Shown here: positions 52,052 to 61,419 of the stretch, piece after piece | How the letters are laid out: each line of letters begins with the position of its first letter | Numbering within the stretch: the stretch's first letter is position 1 | NCBI RefSeq assembly: GCF_036039175.1 | Contig: NZ_JAYXKP010000007.1 | Coordinates: 1 to 64,000, forward strand | Direction of reading: 5' to 3' | DNA from: Marinilactibacillus sp036039175 | GTDB lineage: Bacteria > Bacillota > Bacilli > Lactobacillales > Carnobacteriaceae_A | Length of the DNA: 64,000 nt | The notes under the pieces: model-generated | Database searches by the model: none | Told to the model about the DNA's origin: nothing | The model's input: only the letters and a program-made list of their open reading frames with translations | Program-made: the position numbers and the translations under genes

Positions 52052-53911
52052 ATGAAAAAAAAGATTCATTTTTATCAGTCAATCAATACTAAAATCGTAT
52101 TTATCATCGTTATGCTACTTGTATTCGCCCTGCAGATTATCGGGGCGAATTTTGTTACGACAATGGAACAAAAGTTAGTTGGAAACTTTAGAGGTGACCG
52201 TCAGACACAGATGACGTTTCTTAAGAGTACGATATTGCCATTATTAGAGAGCGATCAGAGCGAGGAAGAAACAGAAACCAATCCAAGAGAAGAAATTAAT
52301 CGTTTGCTGATGGAGTTTTCAGGGAGCAATATTACTGAACTGCAAGTGGTTAGTCCAAGTATGGTCATCATGGGAATTAGTGATAGTACCCAACAAAGCA
52401 TGATTGGACAACTTTCAAACGATGCGGATGTCAGACAAGCACAATTATCCGGCACGTCAGTCACAAAGCAAGATCTTGATCCAACTTCTCAAGATAGAAG
52501 GTGGAAAATTGTCGAGCCCGTTTATTCGAGTACAGATTCAGAAGAATTTTTAGGTGTGATCGTACTTGAAAGTAACATCGAGACCGTTTATACACAAGTC
52601 TCTGAAATTACGATGACCTTCTTACAAGCCTCATCTGTCGCAATCATCTTATCGTTGATTCTGGCGAATTTAGTAGCTAGAGCATTGACGAAACCTATCA
52701 AAGAGATGCAGATCCAAACACGTGCGATAGCAGAAGGTGATTATTCAGGTATGTTGACGGTGTATGGCGATGATGAATTGGGAGAATTAGCCTTTTTAAT
52801 CAATGAATTGTCGGATGAAGTAGCAGAAGCACAAGAATCCATCGATTCAGAGCGTCGACGCTTAGATAGCGTACTGACTCATATGACCGATGGCGTTATT
52901 GCTACAGATCGACGAGGGAAAATCGTCATCGTAAACAACATGGCCGAAAAAATGCTCGAAGTGTCGGGAGAAGAAGTGAACGGCAACAATCTTTTGAAAA
53001 TTCTAGGCGTAGAAAAAGAGTTGACGCTAAGACGCTTGTTAGAAGAGCAAGAAGACATTTTGATCAATGCTTATAGCGAGGGTCTGCCTACAATTCTTAG
53101 AGCCTCTTTCTCGTTGATTCAAAGAGAAACCGGCTTTATCAGCGGAATTGTTTGCGTGCTCCACGATGTAACCGAGCAAGAAAAGATAGAAGAAGAACGG
53201 AAACAATTCGTTTCCAACGTATCTCACGAATTAAGAACACCATTAACCAGTATGCGTAGTTACATTGAAGCATTGGCAGATGGTGCCTGGCAAGATCCGG
53301 AGTTAGCACCAAGGTTCCTGGAAGTAACACAAAGTGAAACAGACCGAATGATTCGTATGATTCAAGATCTATTGCACTTATCTAGAATCGATTCAGGTAA
53401 AAGTGATTTGGAAGTAGAACTCGTTGATTTAACAGAATTACTGGATCATGTACTGAACCGTTTTGACATGTTGATCCATTCGACAGAGTATGAAGGAAAA
53501 CATTACCGAATTGATCGAAATTTACTAGAAGAGCCTGTATTTGTTGAAATGGATACGGACAGAATGATCCAAGTACTGGATAATATTATGAACAATGCCT
53601 TGAAATACTCTCCAGATGGCGGTGTGATCACAGGAAGTATGCGTCAGACAGCACAATCTGTGATTATCAGTATTACCGATCAAGGGATGGGTATACCTAA
53701 GAATGATCTCGTTAAAATATTCTCTAGATTCTACCGAGTAGATCGTGCGCGCTCACGAGCAATGGGTGGTAGTGGCTTAGGTTTGGCAATTTCAAAAGAA
53801 GTGGTTGAACAACATGGCGGAAGAATCTGGGCAGAAAGTGCGGAAGGAAAAGGCACAACGTTCTACTTATCCCTTCCTTACATTCCATTTGAGGAGGATG
53901 AGTGGGCATGA
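52052..53911 (+). CDS. walK: Sensor histidine kinase WalK (YycG)
   Basis: A 619-residue sensor with membrane segments at about 14-35 and 185-205 around an extracellular Cache-like domain, then HAMP, PAS and kinase domains. The H box is FVSNVSHELRTPLTS; the ATP-binding boxes include DNIMNNALKYSPDGG and GGSGLGLAISKEV. It phosphorylates WalR. It overlaps walH by 4 bp (ATGA). Confidence 0.96.
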   Translation: MKKKIHFYQSINTKIVFIIVMLLVFALQIIGANFVTTMEQKLVGNFRGDRQTQMTFLKSTILPLLESDQSEEETETNPREEINRLLMEFSGSNITELQVVSPSMVIMGISDSTQQSMIGQLSNDADVRQAQLSGTSVTKQDLDPTSQDRRWKIVEPVYSSTDSEEFLGVIVLESNIETVYTQVSEITMTFLQASSVAIILSLILANLVARALTKPIKEMQIQTRAIAEGDYSGMLTVYGDDELGELAFLINELSDEVAEAQESIDSERRRLDSVLTHMTDGVIATDRRGKIVIVNNMAEKMLEVSGEEVNGNNLLKILGVEKELTLRRLLEEQEDILINAYSEGLPTILRASFSLIQRETGFISGIVCVLHDVTEQEKIEEERKQFVSNVSHELRTPLTSMRSYIEALADGAWQDPELAPRFLEVTQSETDRMIRMIQDLLHLSRIDSGKSDLEVELVDLTELLDHVLNRFDMLIHSTEYEGKHYRIDRNLLEEPVFVEMDTDRMIQVLDNIMNNALKYSPDGGVITGSMRQTAQSVIISITDQGMGIPKNDLVKIFSRFYRVDRARSRAMGGSGLGLAISKEVVEQHGGRIWAESAEGKGTTFYLSLPYIPFEEDEWA

Positions 53912-55218
53912 CATGGACACATATGAAACACGTACTACTCGGCTTTTTAATTGTATTAAGCCTGTTTCTTAGTTATAACTTGATTGTTACAGGAACACAG
54001 TCTAACGCACCATCTTCTTCTGGAAACAGTCAGACACCAGTATTGATTGACCGAACTTTATCAGAAGTCTTTTCACCCAATCAAGTGATTTTACATGAAA
54101 TTTCTGAAGAACCAAAGATGGCATCCATGCGTGAAGCCGAGGACTTGATCAATACAAGCTATGAAAATATGACGTTTAGAGGCGTAGAATCGCCTGAAAC
54201 ATTAACGAAGGCCAACTATCTGCAATTAACTCAGGGAAGTTCTTGGATAGAATTTGTGTTTAATGCACAGATTCCTTTTGGGTTATTTGAAAATGGCTTT
54301 GAAAACTTACCTTCAGACTATGAAGATCGAACATTTAACCGAGTCCTCTTCAACTTGAATGAAACAGATCGAGTATTGTTTTATGACATGAGTAAGGAAC
54401 TTGCTTATGGTGTAGAAGAGGCTGTAATTACCAACAATGTGATTGAGGCCTTTAGAGAGTCAGAAGACATTGTCTATACAGAAGCTGAGGCTTTGAATTT
54501 AGGTCAAATCGTCTATGCTCCAAAAGAGAATCTGACGGTACCTTACCGTAACTATCTTGTTGAGAGTTTACCTAACAGTTTATTTATCAACATGCTGATT
54601 GATACATCACAAGCTGAAACACAAACACTTGATGAAGGGTTGAGAATTTACGACTTACAACAAGAAGTGATGATCAATGATAATCTGCATGTGTTGTCTT
54701 ATCAAAGGCAGCGAACAAGCCTTGATGAGCTTTCTTTGAATGAACGATTAGCGAGAAGTTTTGAGGAATTGAACCGAGTTGAAAACTGGACAGAAAAGTC
54801 ACAGTACCAGTCTTACAATACGGAGACAAATGAAACGACATTCCAGAGGTACCTTGAAGGTCTTCCGGTATTCAGTCCGCAACAAAAAGAAGCTACGACA
54901 GTCGTTACTTATGTCGAAACCGGTTTGAAAAATTTGAGTGTGCCGATGCGTATTATTCAAACGCCCATTACGCCGGATGAATTTGTAGATAAAGAGTTAT
55001 CTAGTGGAGAAGAAATCGTTACAAAATTAGGATCCGTTGAAGTAGAAGCTTCAAGTATAGAAGACTTGGAGATTGGTCTCTCTTGGGTCGAAAGTGAAGA
55101 AGAATCTCGTCTGATCCATTTTGAACCGAACTGGTATGTCAAACTCGAAGGCGACAATAACTGGTATGAGGTTGAACGGTATATAGAACTACAGGGGGAA
55201 CAAATTAATGGACTTTAA
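53908..55218 (+). CDS. walH: WalK-regulatory membrane protein WalH (YycH)
   Basis: A 436-residue protein with a single N-terminal membrane helix (HVLLGFLIVLSLFLSYNLIV) and a large extracytoplasmic domain. Position and size identify YycH/WalH, which with WalI modulates WalK activity at the membrane. ATG 53908 overlapping the walK stop is chosen over a GTG two codons upstream. It overlaps walI by 11 bp. Confidence 0.9.
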   Translation: MTWTHMKHVLLGFLIVLSLFLSYNLIVTGTQSNAPSSSGNSQTPVLIDRTLSEVFSPNQVILHEISEEPKMASMREAEDLINTSYENMTFRGVESPETLTKANYLQLTQGSSWIEFVFNAQIPFGLFENGFENLPSDYEDRTFNRVLFNLNETDRVLFYDMSKELAYGVEEAVITNNVIEAFRESEDIVYTEAEALNLGQIVYAPKENLTVPYRNYLVESLPNSLFINMLIDTSQAETQTLDEGLRIYDLQQEVMINDNLHVLSYQRQRTSLDELSLNERLARSFEELNRVENWTEKSQYQSYNTETNETTFQRYLEGLPVFSPQQKEATTVVTYVETGLKNLSVPMRIIQTPITPDEFVDKELSSGEEIVTKLGSVEVEASSIEDLEIGLSWVESEEESRLIHFEPNWYVKLEGDNNWYEVERYIELQGEQINGL

Positions 55219-56107
55219 AAAAATTGAAAATATTTTTCTATTGGCCTTCGTCTTCCTGAATGTCTATCTCCTAGTGAGTTATATTAATCGCGCAGGGATG
55301 CAGTATGCGAATTCTCCAGCTGAACAAATCAATATCATTAGAGAAATGCGGGATATGGGGATACAGATACCAGGTAATTTGTCTGATGAGAAACAAAATA
55401 TTTACTATATGCAAGCGAACAGCAATAACTTGATTCAAGACAATGTGAATTCACTTGAAAATCAAGCTGGATCTGTTACATCAGATGGCACGCTTTATAC
55501 AAGTATTTTGTCTGAGCCAATAGAAATAGAAGGAGACCCAAGCGAGGGCGTCACAGATGAGCAATTATCAAAACTCAGCGCCTTTGTTAACAGTTCTGCT
55601 ATTTTGTTTGGAGATCAGTATGAGTTCTTGAGATACGACAATGAGGGGAATCGGTTTATCTTTAGTCAGGTAGTCGGCGACACGCCTGTCGGAGATGGGA
55701 CGTCCGAAATTTCATTTTACTATGGTAGAAGTGATGGTGAGATTATCTCTTACCAGCAAACGTATGCTGGACCCATGCAGCAACAAGGTGATTCTGTAGA
55801 AGTGATTTCTGCAAAAGAAGCTGTAGAGTTTCTGTTTCAAAGTAATGAGTTAAGATCGAATACCGTGATTTCCACACCTATTCTTACTTACCAACGTACA
55901 CTTGCGCTAGAAGACTTGAGTATATATGGGCCGGTGTGGCTTATACCTATAACGGAAAGTAGTGAAAGTCGGGTTTTAAGGGTCAATGCAAAAGACCGGA
56001 CAATTGTTTCAGATCCTACTGAGTCAAATGACGCAATCCCAGAACCGATTATAGATTCGGGAGACGAACCAGATGAAGAGGAAGATACTGAATCTGACCA
56101 GAGTTAA
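55208..56107 (+). CDS. walI: WalK-regulatory membrane protein WalI (YycI)
   Basis: A 299-residue protein with an N-terminal membrane helix (IFLLAFVFLNVYLLVSYI) and an extracytoplasmic domain of YycI type, ending in an acidic Asp/Glu-rich tail (DSGDEPDEEEDTESDQS). It forms a heterodimer with WalH that binds WalK. GGGGGAAC precedes the ATG. A terminator-like hairpin separates it from walJ. Confidence 0.9.
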   Translation: MDFKKIENIFLLAFVFLNVYLLVSYINRAGMQYANSPAEQINIIREMRDMGIQIPGNLSDEKQNIYYMQANSNNLIQDNVNSLENQAGSVTSDGTLYTSILSEPIEIEGDPSEGVTDEQLSKLSAFVNSSAILFGDQYEFLRYDNEGNRFIFSQVVGDTPVGDGTSEISFYYGRSDGEIISYQQTYAGPMQQQGDSVEVISAKEAVEFLFQSNELRSNTVISTPILTYQRTLALEDLSIYGPVWLIPITESSESRVLRVNAKDRTIVSDPTESNDAIPEPIIDSGDEPDEEEDTESDQS

Positions 56108-56139
56108 AAAAGAAACAAAATCGTTTTAAAAGAAAGGCT

Positions 56140-56200
56140 ACCCCTTTAGTTGAAACTGTCTAAGTTTGTTTAGATGGCTTCTTGTTTAGGGGTGTTTTTT
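56140..56200 (+). terminator. Terminator after walI
   Basis: ACCCCT (56140-56145) pairs with AGGGGT (56188-56193), with a weak inner CTAA/TTAG helix, then GTTTTTT. It may reduce walJ expression relative to walRKHI. Confidence 0.65.
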
Positions 56201-56244
56201 ATTGTAAGATAGACAATGATTAAGTACCGGAGAGGATTTTTGAA

Positions 56245-57057
56245 ATGTTAGAATCTGAACAGTCTGGACTGAAAATAAGCATATTGGCCAGTGGAAGCAC
56301 TGGAAACATCACTTATATCGAATCAGATAACGTTAAATTATTAGTCGATTGCGGGTTTAGTGGAAAAAAAGCCGTTGAGTTATTGAAGCAGATCGACCGT
56401 CGACCTGAAGACTTAGATGCCATCCTAGTCACGCATGAGCACAGTGATCATATAAAAGGTGTTGGGATCATGGCTCGTAAATATGATCTAGACGTCTACG
56501 CAAATAAAAATACATGGACAGCAATGGAACCTAAACTAGGTAAAATCAAGCTGGAACAAAAGCATCATTTCGATTTGGAAAAAACAATGACGATTGGCGA
56601 TATTGATGTCTCAAGTTTTGGCGTATCGCATGACGCTGTTGATCCACAATTTTATACGTTTCAAAAAGACAATAAACGGTTTGTTATGCTGACAGATACA
56701 GGATATGTGAACGACCGGACGCGAGACTTTGTAAAAAACGCGAACGCCTATCTATTTGAAAGCAATCATGATTTGAGTATGCTGAGAATGGGCCGTTATC
56801 CATGGTCTTTGAAACAAAGAATACTAGGAGACAAAGGACACCTTTCAAACGAAGATGGTGCACTAGCACTAGCTGAAATCGTTGGGGATAATACGGAGAG
56901 AGTCTACCTTGGACATTTAAGTAAAGAAAATAACTTAAAAGAGATTGCCTATTCTACAGTGGAAGAAATTCTGATGCAAAAAGGAACAGGGGTTAATCAT
57001 AAGTACACACTTTTTGACACAGATCCTGTTGAAGCTTCTCCACTGTTTAAATTATAA
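56245..57057 (+). CDS. walJ: MBL-fold hydrolase WalJ (YycJ/VicX)
   Basis: A 270-residue metallo-beta-lactamase-fold protein with metal motif THEHSDHIKG and later ligands HDAVD-like and ESNHD. Orthologues act as 5'-to-3' DNA exonucleases in mismatch or replication-linked repair. It completes the walRKHIJ gene order. The ribosome binding site is GGAGAGG. Confidence 0.92.
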   Translation: MLESEQSGLKISILASGSTGNITYIESDNVKLLVDCGFSGKKAVELLKQIDRRPEDLDAILVTHEHSDHIKGVGIMARKYDLDVYANKNTWTAMEPKLGKIKLEQKHHFDLEKTMTIGDIDVSSFGVSHDAVDPQFYTFQKDNKRFVMLTDTGYVNDRTRDFVKNANAYLFESNHDLSMLRMGRYPWSLKQRILGDKGHLSNEDGALALAEIVGDNTERVYLGHLSKENNLKEIAYSTVEEILMQKGTGVNHKYTLFDTDPVEASPLFKL

Positions 57058-57210
57058 GCAACTTTTAAAACGAAGATAGGAATGATTCCAAAGGGAGTTG
57101 TTCCTATTTTTTGTTATATGAGGATTTGATTAATGAATATCTTCTTATAATCGGATAATTATGATAGAATGATGAAAAGCATTTTAAAACCTTAAAGGGA
57201 CGTGAATCCG

Positions 57211-58554
57211 TTGACTGCAAAAGCATACATTGATCAAGTACTAGCTGAAACAAAAGAAAAGCATGCCGGAAAAGAAGAATTTATTCAGGCTGTAGAAGAG
57301 TTTCTCCCAACGCTTGAACCGTATTTGAATGATCACACTGAGATTGTTGAAAAAAATCTCCTTTCTCTTATCGTTGAACCAGAAAGACTGATTCAGTTCC
57401 GTGTACCTTGGCAAGATGATGAAGGGAAATGGCAAGTGAATCGTGCTTACCGAGTACAATATAACTCCGCAATTGGACCGTATAAAGGCGGATTGAGATT
57501 CCATCCAACAACTAACGAAAGTATCGTAAGATTTTTAGGATTTGAACAAATCTTCAAAAATAGTCTGACAGGACTGCCTATCGGTGGCGGTAAAGGAGGA
57601 AGTGATTTCGATCCTAAAGGAAAAACGGATGCGGAAGTCATGAGATTCTGCCAAAGTTTTATGACTGAATTCCAGAAACATATTGGACCAGACATTGATG
57701 TGCCTGCCGGAGATATCGGCGTAGGCGGAAGAGAAATCGGCTTCTTATTTGGTCAGTATAAACGATTGAATGGCTTCTCTGCTGGTGTGTTAACAGGTAA
57801 ACCGGTTAGCTCATGGGGCAGTCTGGCAAGAACAGAAGCAACCGGCTACGGTCTCGTGTATTTTGTACAGAATGCGCTAGAAGACAGAGATGATTCATTC
57901 CAAGGCAAAAAAGTCGTAGTTTCTGGGAGTGGAAATGTTTCGATCTATGCGATCCAAAAAGCACAGGAATTAGGCGCAACCGTATTAACATGTTCTGATT
58001 CATCAGGATATATCTATGACCCAGAAGGTATTGATTTAGAGCTTGTAAAAGATATTAAAGAAGTTCGTCGCGGACGTATCAAGGAGTATCTAGAACAACA
58101 TCCTAATGCAACTTACGTAGAAGGTTCTGTCTGGTCACTTAAAGAATCCTATGATATTGCCTTACCATGCGCAACGCAAAATGAGATTGATGCAAAACTG
58201 GCACAAAAAATGGCGGATGCTGGTGTTAAAATCGTTGCTGAAGGCGCAAATATGCCTTCAAGTAAAGAAGCGATTGACCTGTATCAAGACCAAAGTATTC
58301 TTTATTGTCCAGGAAAAGCAGCGAATGCTGGTGGCGTGGCTGTTTCAGCACTTGAGATGGCACAAAACTCTGCGAGATTAGCATGGACCTTTGATCGAGT
58401 AGACGATGAACTGAAATCTATTATGAAAAATATCTATACAGCTTGTAGTGAAACAGCTACTAAGTATGCTGAAAAAGATAACTTGATGGCAGGAGCGAAC
58501 ATCGCCGGATTTGACCGTGTTGTTCAAACCATGTTATCGCAAGGACTCGTTTAA
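57211..58554 (+). CDS. gdhA: NADP-specific glutamate dehydrogenase
   Basis: A 447-residue hexameric-type GDH that makes glutamate from 2-oxoglutarate and ammonium. The motifs GPYKGGLRFHPT, GGGKGGSDFDPKGK (catalytic Lys), PAGDIGVGGREIGFLFGQY and the Rossmann GSGNVSIYAIQ are clear. The start is TTG 57211 because AAAGGGA is 10 nt upstream; the GTG at 57202 is too close. It sits between walJ and htrA, which are neighbours in many relatives, so it is an insertion relative to that order. Confidence 0.95.
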   Translation: MTAKAYIDQVLAETKEKHAGKEEFIQAVEEFLPTLEPYLNDHTEIVEKNLLSLIVEPERLIQFRVPWQDDEGKWQVNRAYRVQYNSAIGPYKGGLRFHPTTNESIVRFLGFEQIFKNSLTGLPIGGGKGGSDFDPKGKTDAEVMRFCQSFMTEFQKHIGPDIDVPAGDIGVGGREIGFLFGQYKRLNGFSAGVLTGKPVSSWGSLARTEATGYGLVYFVQNALEDRDDSFQGKKVVVSGSGNVSIYAIQKAQELGATVLTCSDSSGYIYDPEGIDLELVKDIKEVRRGRIKEYLEQHPNATYVEGSVWSLKESYDIALPCATQNEIDAKLAQKMADAGVKIVAEGANMPSSKEAIDLYQDQSILYCPGKAANAGGVAVSALEMAQNSARLAWTFDRVDDELKSIMKNIYTACSETATKYAEKDNLMAGANIAGFDRVVQTMLSQGLV

Positions 58555-58563
58555 ACCAATCCT

Positions 58564-58621
58564 AAAAAGCATCAGCTTATCTCTTTTGAATTCAACGAGG
58601 AGATGAGTTGATGCTTTTTTT
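58564..58621 (+). terminator. Terminator of gdhA
   Basis: AAAAAGCATCA pairs with TGATGCTTTTTTT, with an additional CTTATCTC/GAGATGAG helix inside. Confidence 0.88.
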
Positions 58622-58783
58622 GTCAAAAAAAGCATCAAAGTCAAAAAAATATAGATTCTTCACAAGATATGATAAAATACGGTTGTCGTAGAGCGATTTA
58701 GTCTACATTTGTTCAAATAAAATTCAAAAGAAGATTGTACAATCATAACGAAAGCAAGTAGTGGTGAAGAGAGGAAGGGTCAC

Positions 58784-59977
58784 ATGTCTAAATTAAATAT
58801 AAAATCATTAATGGTGGTTGGATTAACATCCACTTTACTAGTCGGTTGTGATGCAATGAACCAAGGTCAAGACAACGGTGCTACTGAAAATCAGACAGGA
58901 AACGTCAACGAAGAAGGCGACGTAGCCGTTTCAGAAATGAGAGTAGATGTTTCTTCAGGTGTTACAGATGCAGTGAGTACAATAGATGATGCAGTTGTTT
59001 CGGTTATCAACTTACAAAAAGCCGCACAGAATCCTTATGGTTGGTACGGGGGAACGCAAGATGACACTGTAGAGGGAGAAGAAGACCTTCAAACAGTCGG
59101 AACTGGTAGTGGGGCCATTTACAAAGTAGATGGAGATACAGCGTATGTCTTTACCAATAATCATGTTATTGACGGATCAGACGCAGTAGACGTTCTTTTG
59201 AAAGATGGTACACGAGTACAAGCAGAAGTCATTGGAGCGGATGTATGGACAGATTTGGCCGTTTTATCGATCAGTTCAGAAGACATTAGCTCAGTAGCTG
59301 AATTTGGAGATTCCAATAACCTCAAAGTCGGTGAACCAGCTGTTGCGATTGGTTCTCCATTAGGAACAGACTTTGCTTCATCTGTAACTTCAGGAATCGT
59401 TTCAGCTGTTGAAAGATCTGTACCCGTAGATACAGATGGAGACGGAACCTATGACTGGGAAATGACAGCGATCCAAACGGATGCTGCAATCAACCCAGGG
59501 AACTCGGGTGGTCCGCTCGTCAATATAGCAGGACAAGTCATCGGAATCAACTCAATGAAAATTTCGACTTCAACAGTTGAGGGAATGGGATTTGCGATTC
59601 CAAGTAATGATGCAGTCGATATAATCAACCAATTAGAAAATTCAGGTGAGATTACTCGTCCAGTCCTTGGAATTGGCATGGTCGATCTTGCAATGATCTC
59701 TCAACAACAACGAGAAGCTGTGCTCAATGTGCCAGAAGACCTATCAGGTGGTGTTGTGATAGCTGAAGTAACAGGTGGGAGTGCCGCAGAAGAAGCGGGT
59801 CTAGCTCAAAACGATATCGTTGTGAAATTTAACGGAGTGGATGTAACTAGTGGGGTAGAATTAAGACAACAAATCTATGACACAACAGTTGGAGACGACG
59901 TTGAAGTAGAGTACTACCGAGATGGTACATTAGAAACAACAACCATCAATATGAGAGCTTCAGATGAAACCTTATAA
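58784..59977 (+). CDS. htrA: HtrA-like serine protease with lipoprotein signal
   Basis: A 397-residue Do-like protease. The catalytic triad is H127 (TNNHVIDG), D157 (WTDLAV) and S241 (NPGNSGGPLV), followed by one C-terminal PDZ domain (about 300-390). Unlike the usual HtrA, which has an uncleaved membrane helix, the N-terminus is a lipoprotein signal peptide with lipobox LLVGC (C22), then an Asn/Gly/Glu linker. It would be tethered to the outer membrane leaflet by lipid and degrade misfolded exported proteins. AGGAAGG precedes the ATG. Confidence 0.92.
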   Translation: MSKLNIKSLMVVGLTSTLLVGCDAMNQGQDNGATENQTGNVNEEGDVAVSEMRVDVSSGVTDAVSTIDDAVVSVINLQKAAQNPYGWYGGTQDDTVEGEEDLQTVGTGSGAIYKVDGDTAYVFTNNHVIDGSDAVDVLLKDGTRVQAEVIGADVWTDLAVLSISSEDISSVAEFGDSNNLKVGEPAVAIGSPLGTDFASSVTSGIVSAVERSVPVDTDGDGTYDWEMTAIQTDAAINPGNSGGPLVNIAGQVIGINSMKISTSTVEGMGFAIPSNDAVDIINQLENSGEITRPVLGIGMVDLAMISQQQREAVLNVPEDLSGGVVIAEVTGGSAAEEAGLAQNDIVVKFNGVDVTSGVELRQQIYDTTVGDDVEVEYYRDGTLETTTINMRASDETL

Positions 59978-59989
59978 AAGCATAATAGG

Positions 59990-60021
59990 AGACCTGCAGA
60001 GATCAATCTGCAGGTCTTTTT
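59990..60021 (+). terminator. Terminator of htrA
   Basis: AGACCTGCAGA (59990-60000) pairs perfectly with TCTGCAGGTCT (60007-60017), followed by TTTT. Confidence 0.9.
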
Positions 60022-60375
60022 GTACACAGTGTGTATAACGTTGTGTGTAACTGCTTGACGTTGTGGGTAACTAGGAATATAGATTGAAGAGACAGTGAAG
60101 TAGATAGAATAAAGTTATCCACAAAATTCATATAAGTTGTGCATAACTTATTTATTCGTTTGTGTATTCAGTACACAAACGTTGTTTATATAAGGTTTAT
60201 TTGCTTTGGGAGTTCGCGTTAGAACAAAATAAAGGTTGTGCATAACTGCTGGTTTTATATCCGTAAAAAAATTAAAAGAAAGCACTTAAAAAAGAAGATT
60301 AGGCGAAAAAGTGGGGAACAAACCTGTGTATATGTGGATAACTTTTGTGCATAAGTGTGAATTGTGGTGGAAAAC
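60022..60375. other. Second DnaA-box cluster between htrA and ohr
   Basis: A gene-free stretch with dense DnaA-box-like nonamers. Exact boxes: TTATCCACA at 60115-60123 and its complement at 60333-60341. One-mismatch boxes on the minus strand: 60030-60038, 60062-60070, 60138-60146, 60237-60245 and 60346-60354; a two-mismatch box is at 60042-60050. That is seven close matches in about 325 bp, comparable with oriC itself, but no DUE with trios was recognised. It may titrate DnaA or be a second origin segment. Confidence 0.75.
60157..60181. repeat. Inverted repeat inside the DnaA-box cluster
   Basis: CGTTTGTGTA (60157-60166) and TACACAAACG (60172-60181) are perfect arms around TTCAG. No T-tract follows, so it is not a terminator. 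It may be a protein-binding dyad. Confidence 0.6.
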
Positions 60376-60412
60376 AAGACCAGACCTTGTTGAGGAAACA
60401 AGGTCTGGTCTT
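60376..60412 (-). terminator. Terminator of ohr
   Basis: A perfect 16-bp stem (AAGACCAGACCTTGTT with 60397-60412) has a 5-nt loop and is followed on the minus strand by GTTTTCC, a modest U-run. Confidence 0.8.
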
Positions 60413-60432
60413 GGATAGTTGGGTCATATGAT

Positions 60433-60855
60433 TTATTTTGCGATTGCAGTTCTTTTAACTTCTACGTTACCGTTGATTGCTCTTGAGTAAGGGCAAACTT
60501 TGTGTGCTTTTTCAACAAGTTCTTCTGCTTCTGCTTGAGTGACGTTTTCGATTTCTACTGTTAATTCAACAGCTAATCCAAAGCCTTCGCCTTCTTTTGC
60601 AATACTAACACTAGCAGAAACTGTTGAGTTAATTTTTTTCTTAGCTTGTCCAGCTACTAACTGAAGTGCGCTATCGAAACATGCTGAGTATCCAGCAGAA
60701 AATAACTGTTCAGGATTTGTTTTTCCTTCTTCGCCACGTCCGCCTAATTCCTTAGGTGTAGTTAGCTCTAAATCTAAAACGTTATCTGAAGATTGAACAT
60801 GTCCTTGACGTCCACCAGTTGCTGTTGATGTTGCAGTGTATAATGCGTTTGACAT
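60433..60855 (-). CDS. ohr: Organic hydroperoxide resistance protein Ohr
   Basis: A 140-residue OsmC/Ohr protein. The two reactive cysteines are C59 (SAGYSACFDSALQ) and C121 (VCPYSRA), the pair used to reduce organic peroxides. The start at 60855 is chosen because AGGTG is 7 nt upstream; a longer reading from 60903 would run through the promoter/operator. It is divergent from the OhrR gene, with a dyad operator in between. Confidence 0.92.
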   Translation of the reverse strand: MSNALYTATSTATGGRQGHVQSSDNVLDLELTTPKELGGRGEEGKTNPEQLFSAGYSACFDSALQLVAGQAKKKINSTVSASVSIAKEGEGFGLAVELTVEIENVTQAEAEELVEKAHKVCPYSRAINGNVEVKRTAIAK

Positions 60856-60890
60856 TTGAATCACCTGTCCTTTTTTAAATTTGCTTACAA

Positions 60891-60910
60891 TTAGATTGTA
60901 CACAATCTAA
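60891..60910. promoter_or_regulatory. OhrR operator
   Basis: Arms TTAGATTGT (60891-60899) and ACAATCTAA (60902-60910) are perfect inverted repeats around AC, between divergent ohr and ohrR. The upstream TTACAA extends the A/T-rich pattern expected of OhrR sites. Confidence 0.8.
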
Positions 60911-60976
60911 TTAAAGAAGTCAAACTATATAAACTTACTTTATAAATTGATATAATCAAGGTTAGGAGTGATGAAC

Positions 60977-61408
60977 ATGTCTAATGAATTATTAAAATTA
61001 GAAAATCAGTTGTGCTTTTCTTTATATGCCACAACAAGACAAATGACAAAAATATACCGTCCTTTATTAAAGGAACTCGATATTACGTATCCCCAATACC
61101 TAGCACTACTTGTCTTATGGGAAGTAGATAAAATCTCGGTAAAAGCAATGGGAGAGCGCTTATTTCTTGATTCAGGTACGTTAACGCCCATGCTTAAGCG
61201 TATGGAAGAACATGGTCTGATCAAGCGGGTGCGTTCAGCTGCAGATGAGCGTGTTATTGAGGTTAGCTTAACAAAAAAAGGAAAAGAAGCAGAAGAAAAA
61301 GCTGGCTCTATTCCGATTAATTTTTATAAGCATCTCAATTTGGAAGAAGAAGAATTTTTTCAGTTAAAAACAATCCTATCTAAAATGATGGGCCGATTTG
61401 GCGAATAA
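60977..61408 (+). CDS. ohrR: MarR-family peroxide sensor OhrR
   Basis: A 143-residue MarR-type repressor with the redox-sensing N-terminal cysteine C13 (NQLCFSLYATTR), the winged HTH (LFLDSGTLTPMLKRMEEHGL) and the wing RSAADERVIEVSL. Oxidation of the cysteine by organic peroxides releases DNA. ATG 60977, 8 nt after AGGAG, is favoured over a GTG at 60968. It is close upstream of rlmH (11 bp), so the two may be co-transcribed. Confidence 0.92.
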   Translation: MSNELLKLENQLCFSLYATTRQMTKIYRPLLKELDITYPQYLALLVLWEVDKISVKAMGERLFLDSGTLTPMLKRMEEHGLIKRVRSAADERVIEVSLTKKGKEAEEKAGSIPINFYKHLNLEEEEFFQLKTILSKMMGRFGE

Positions 61409-61419
61409 GGTGGCATAAA

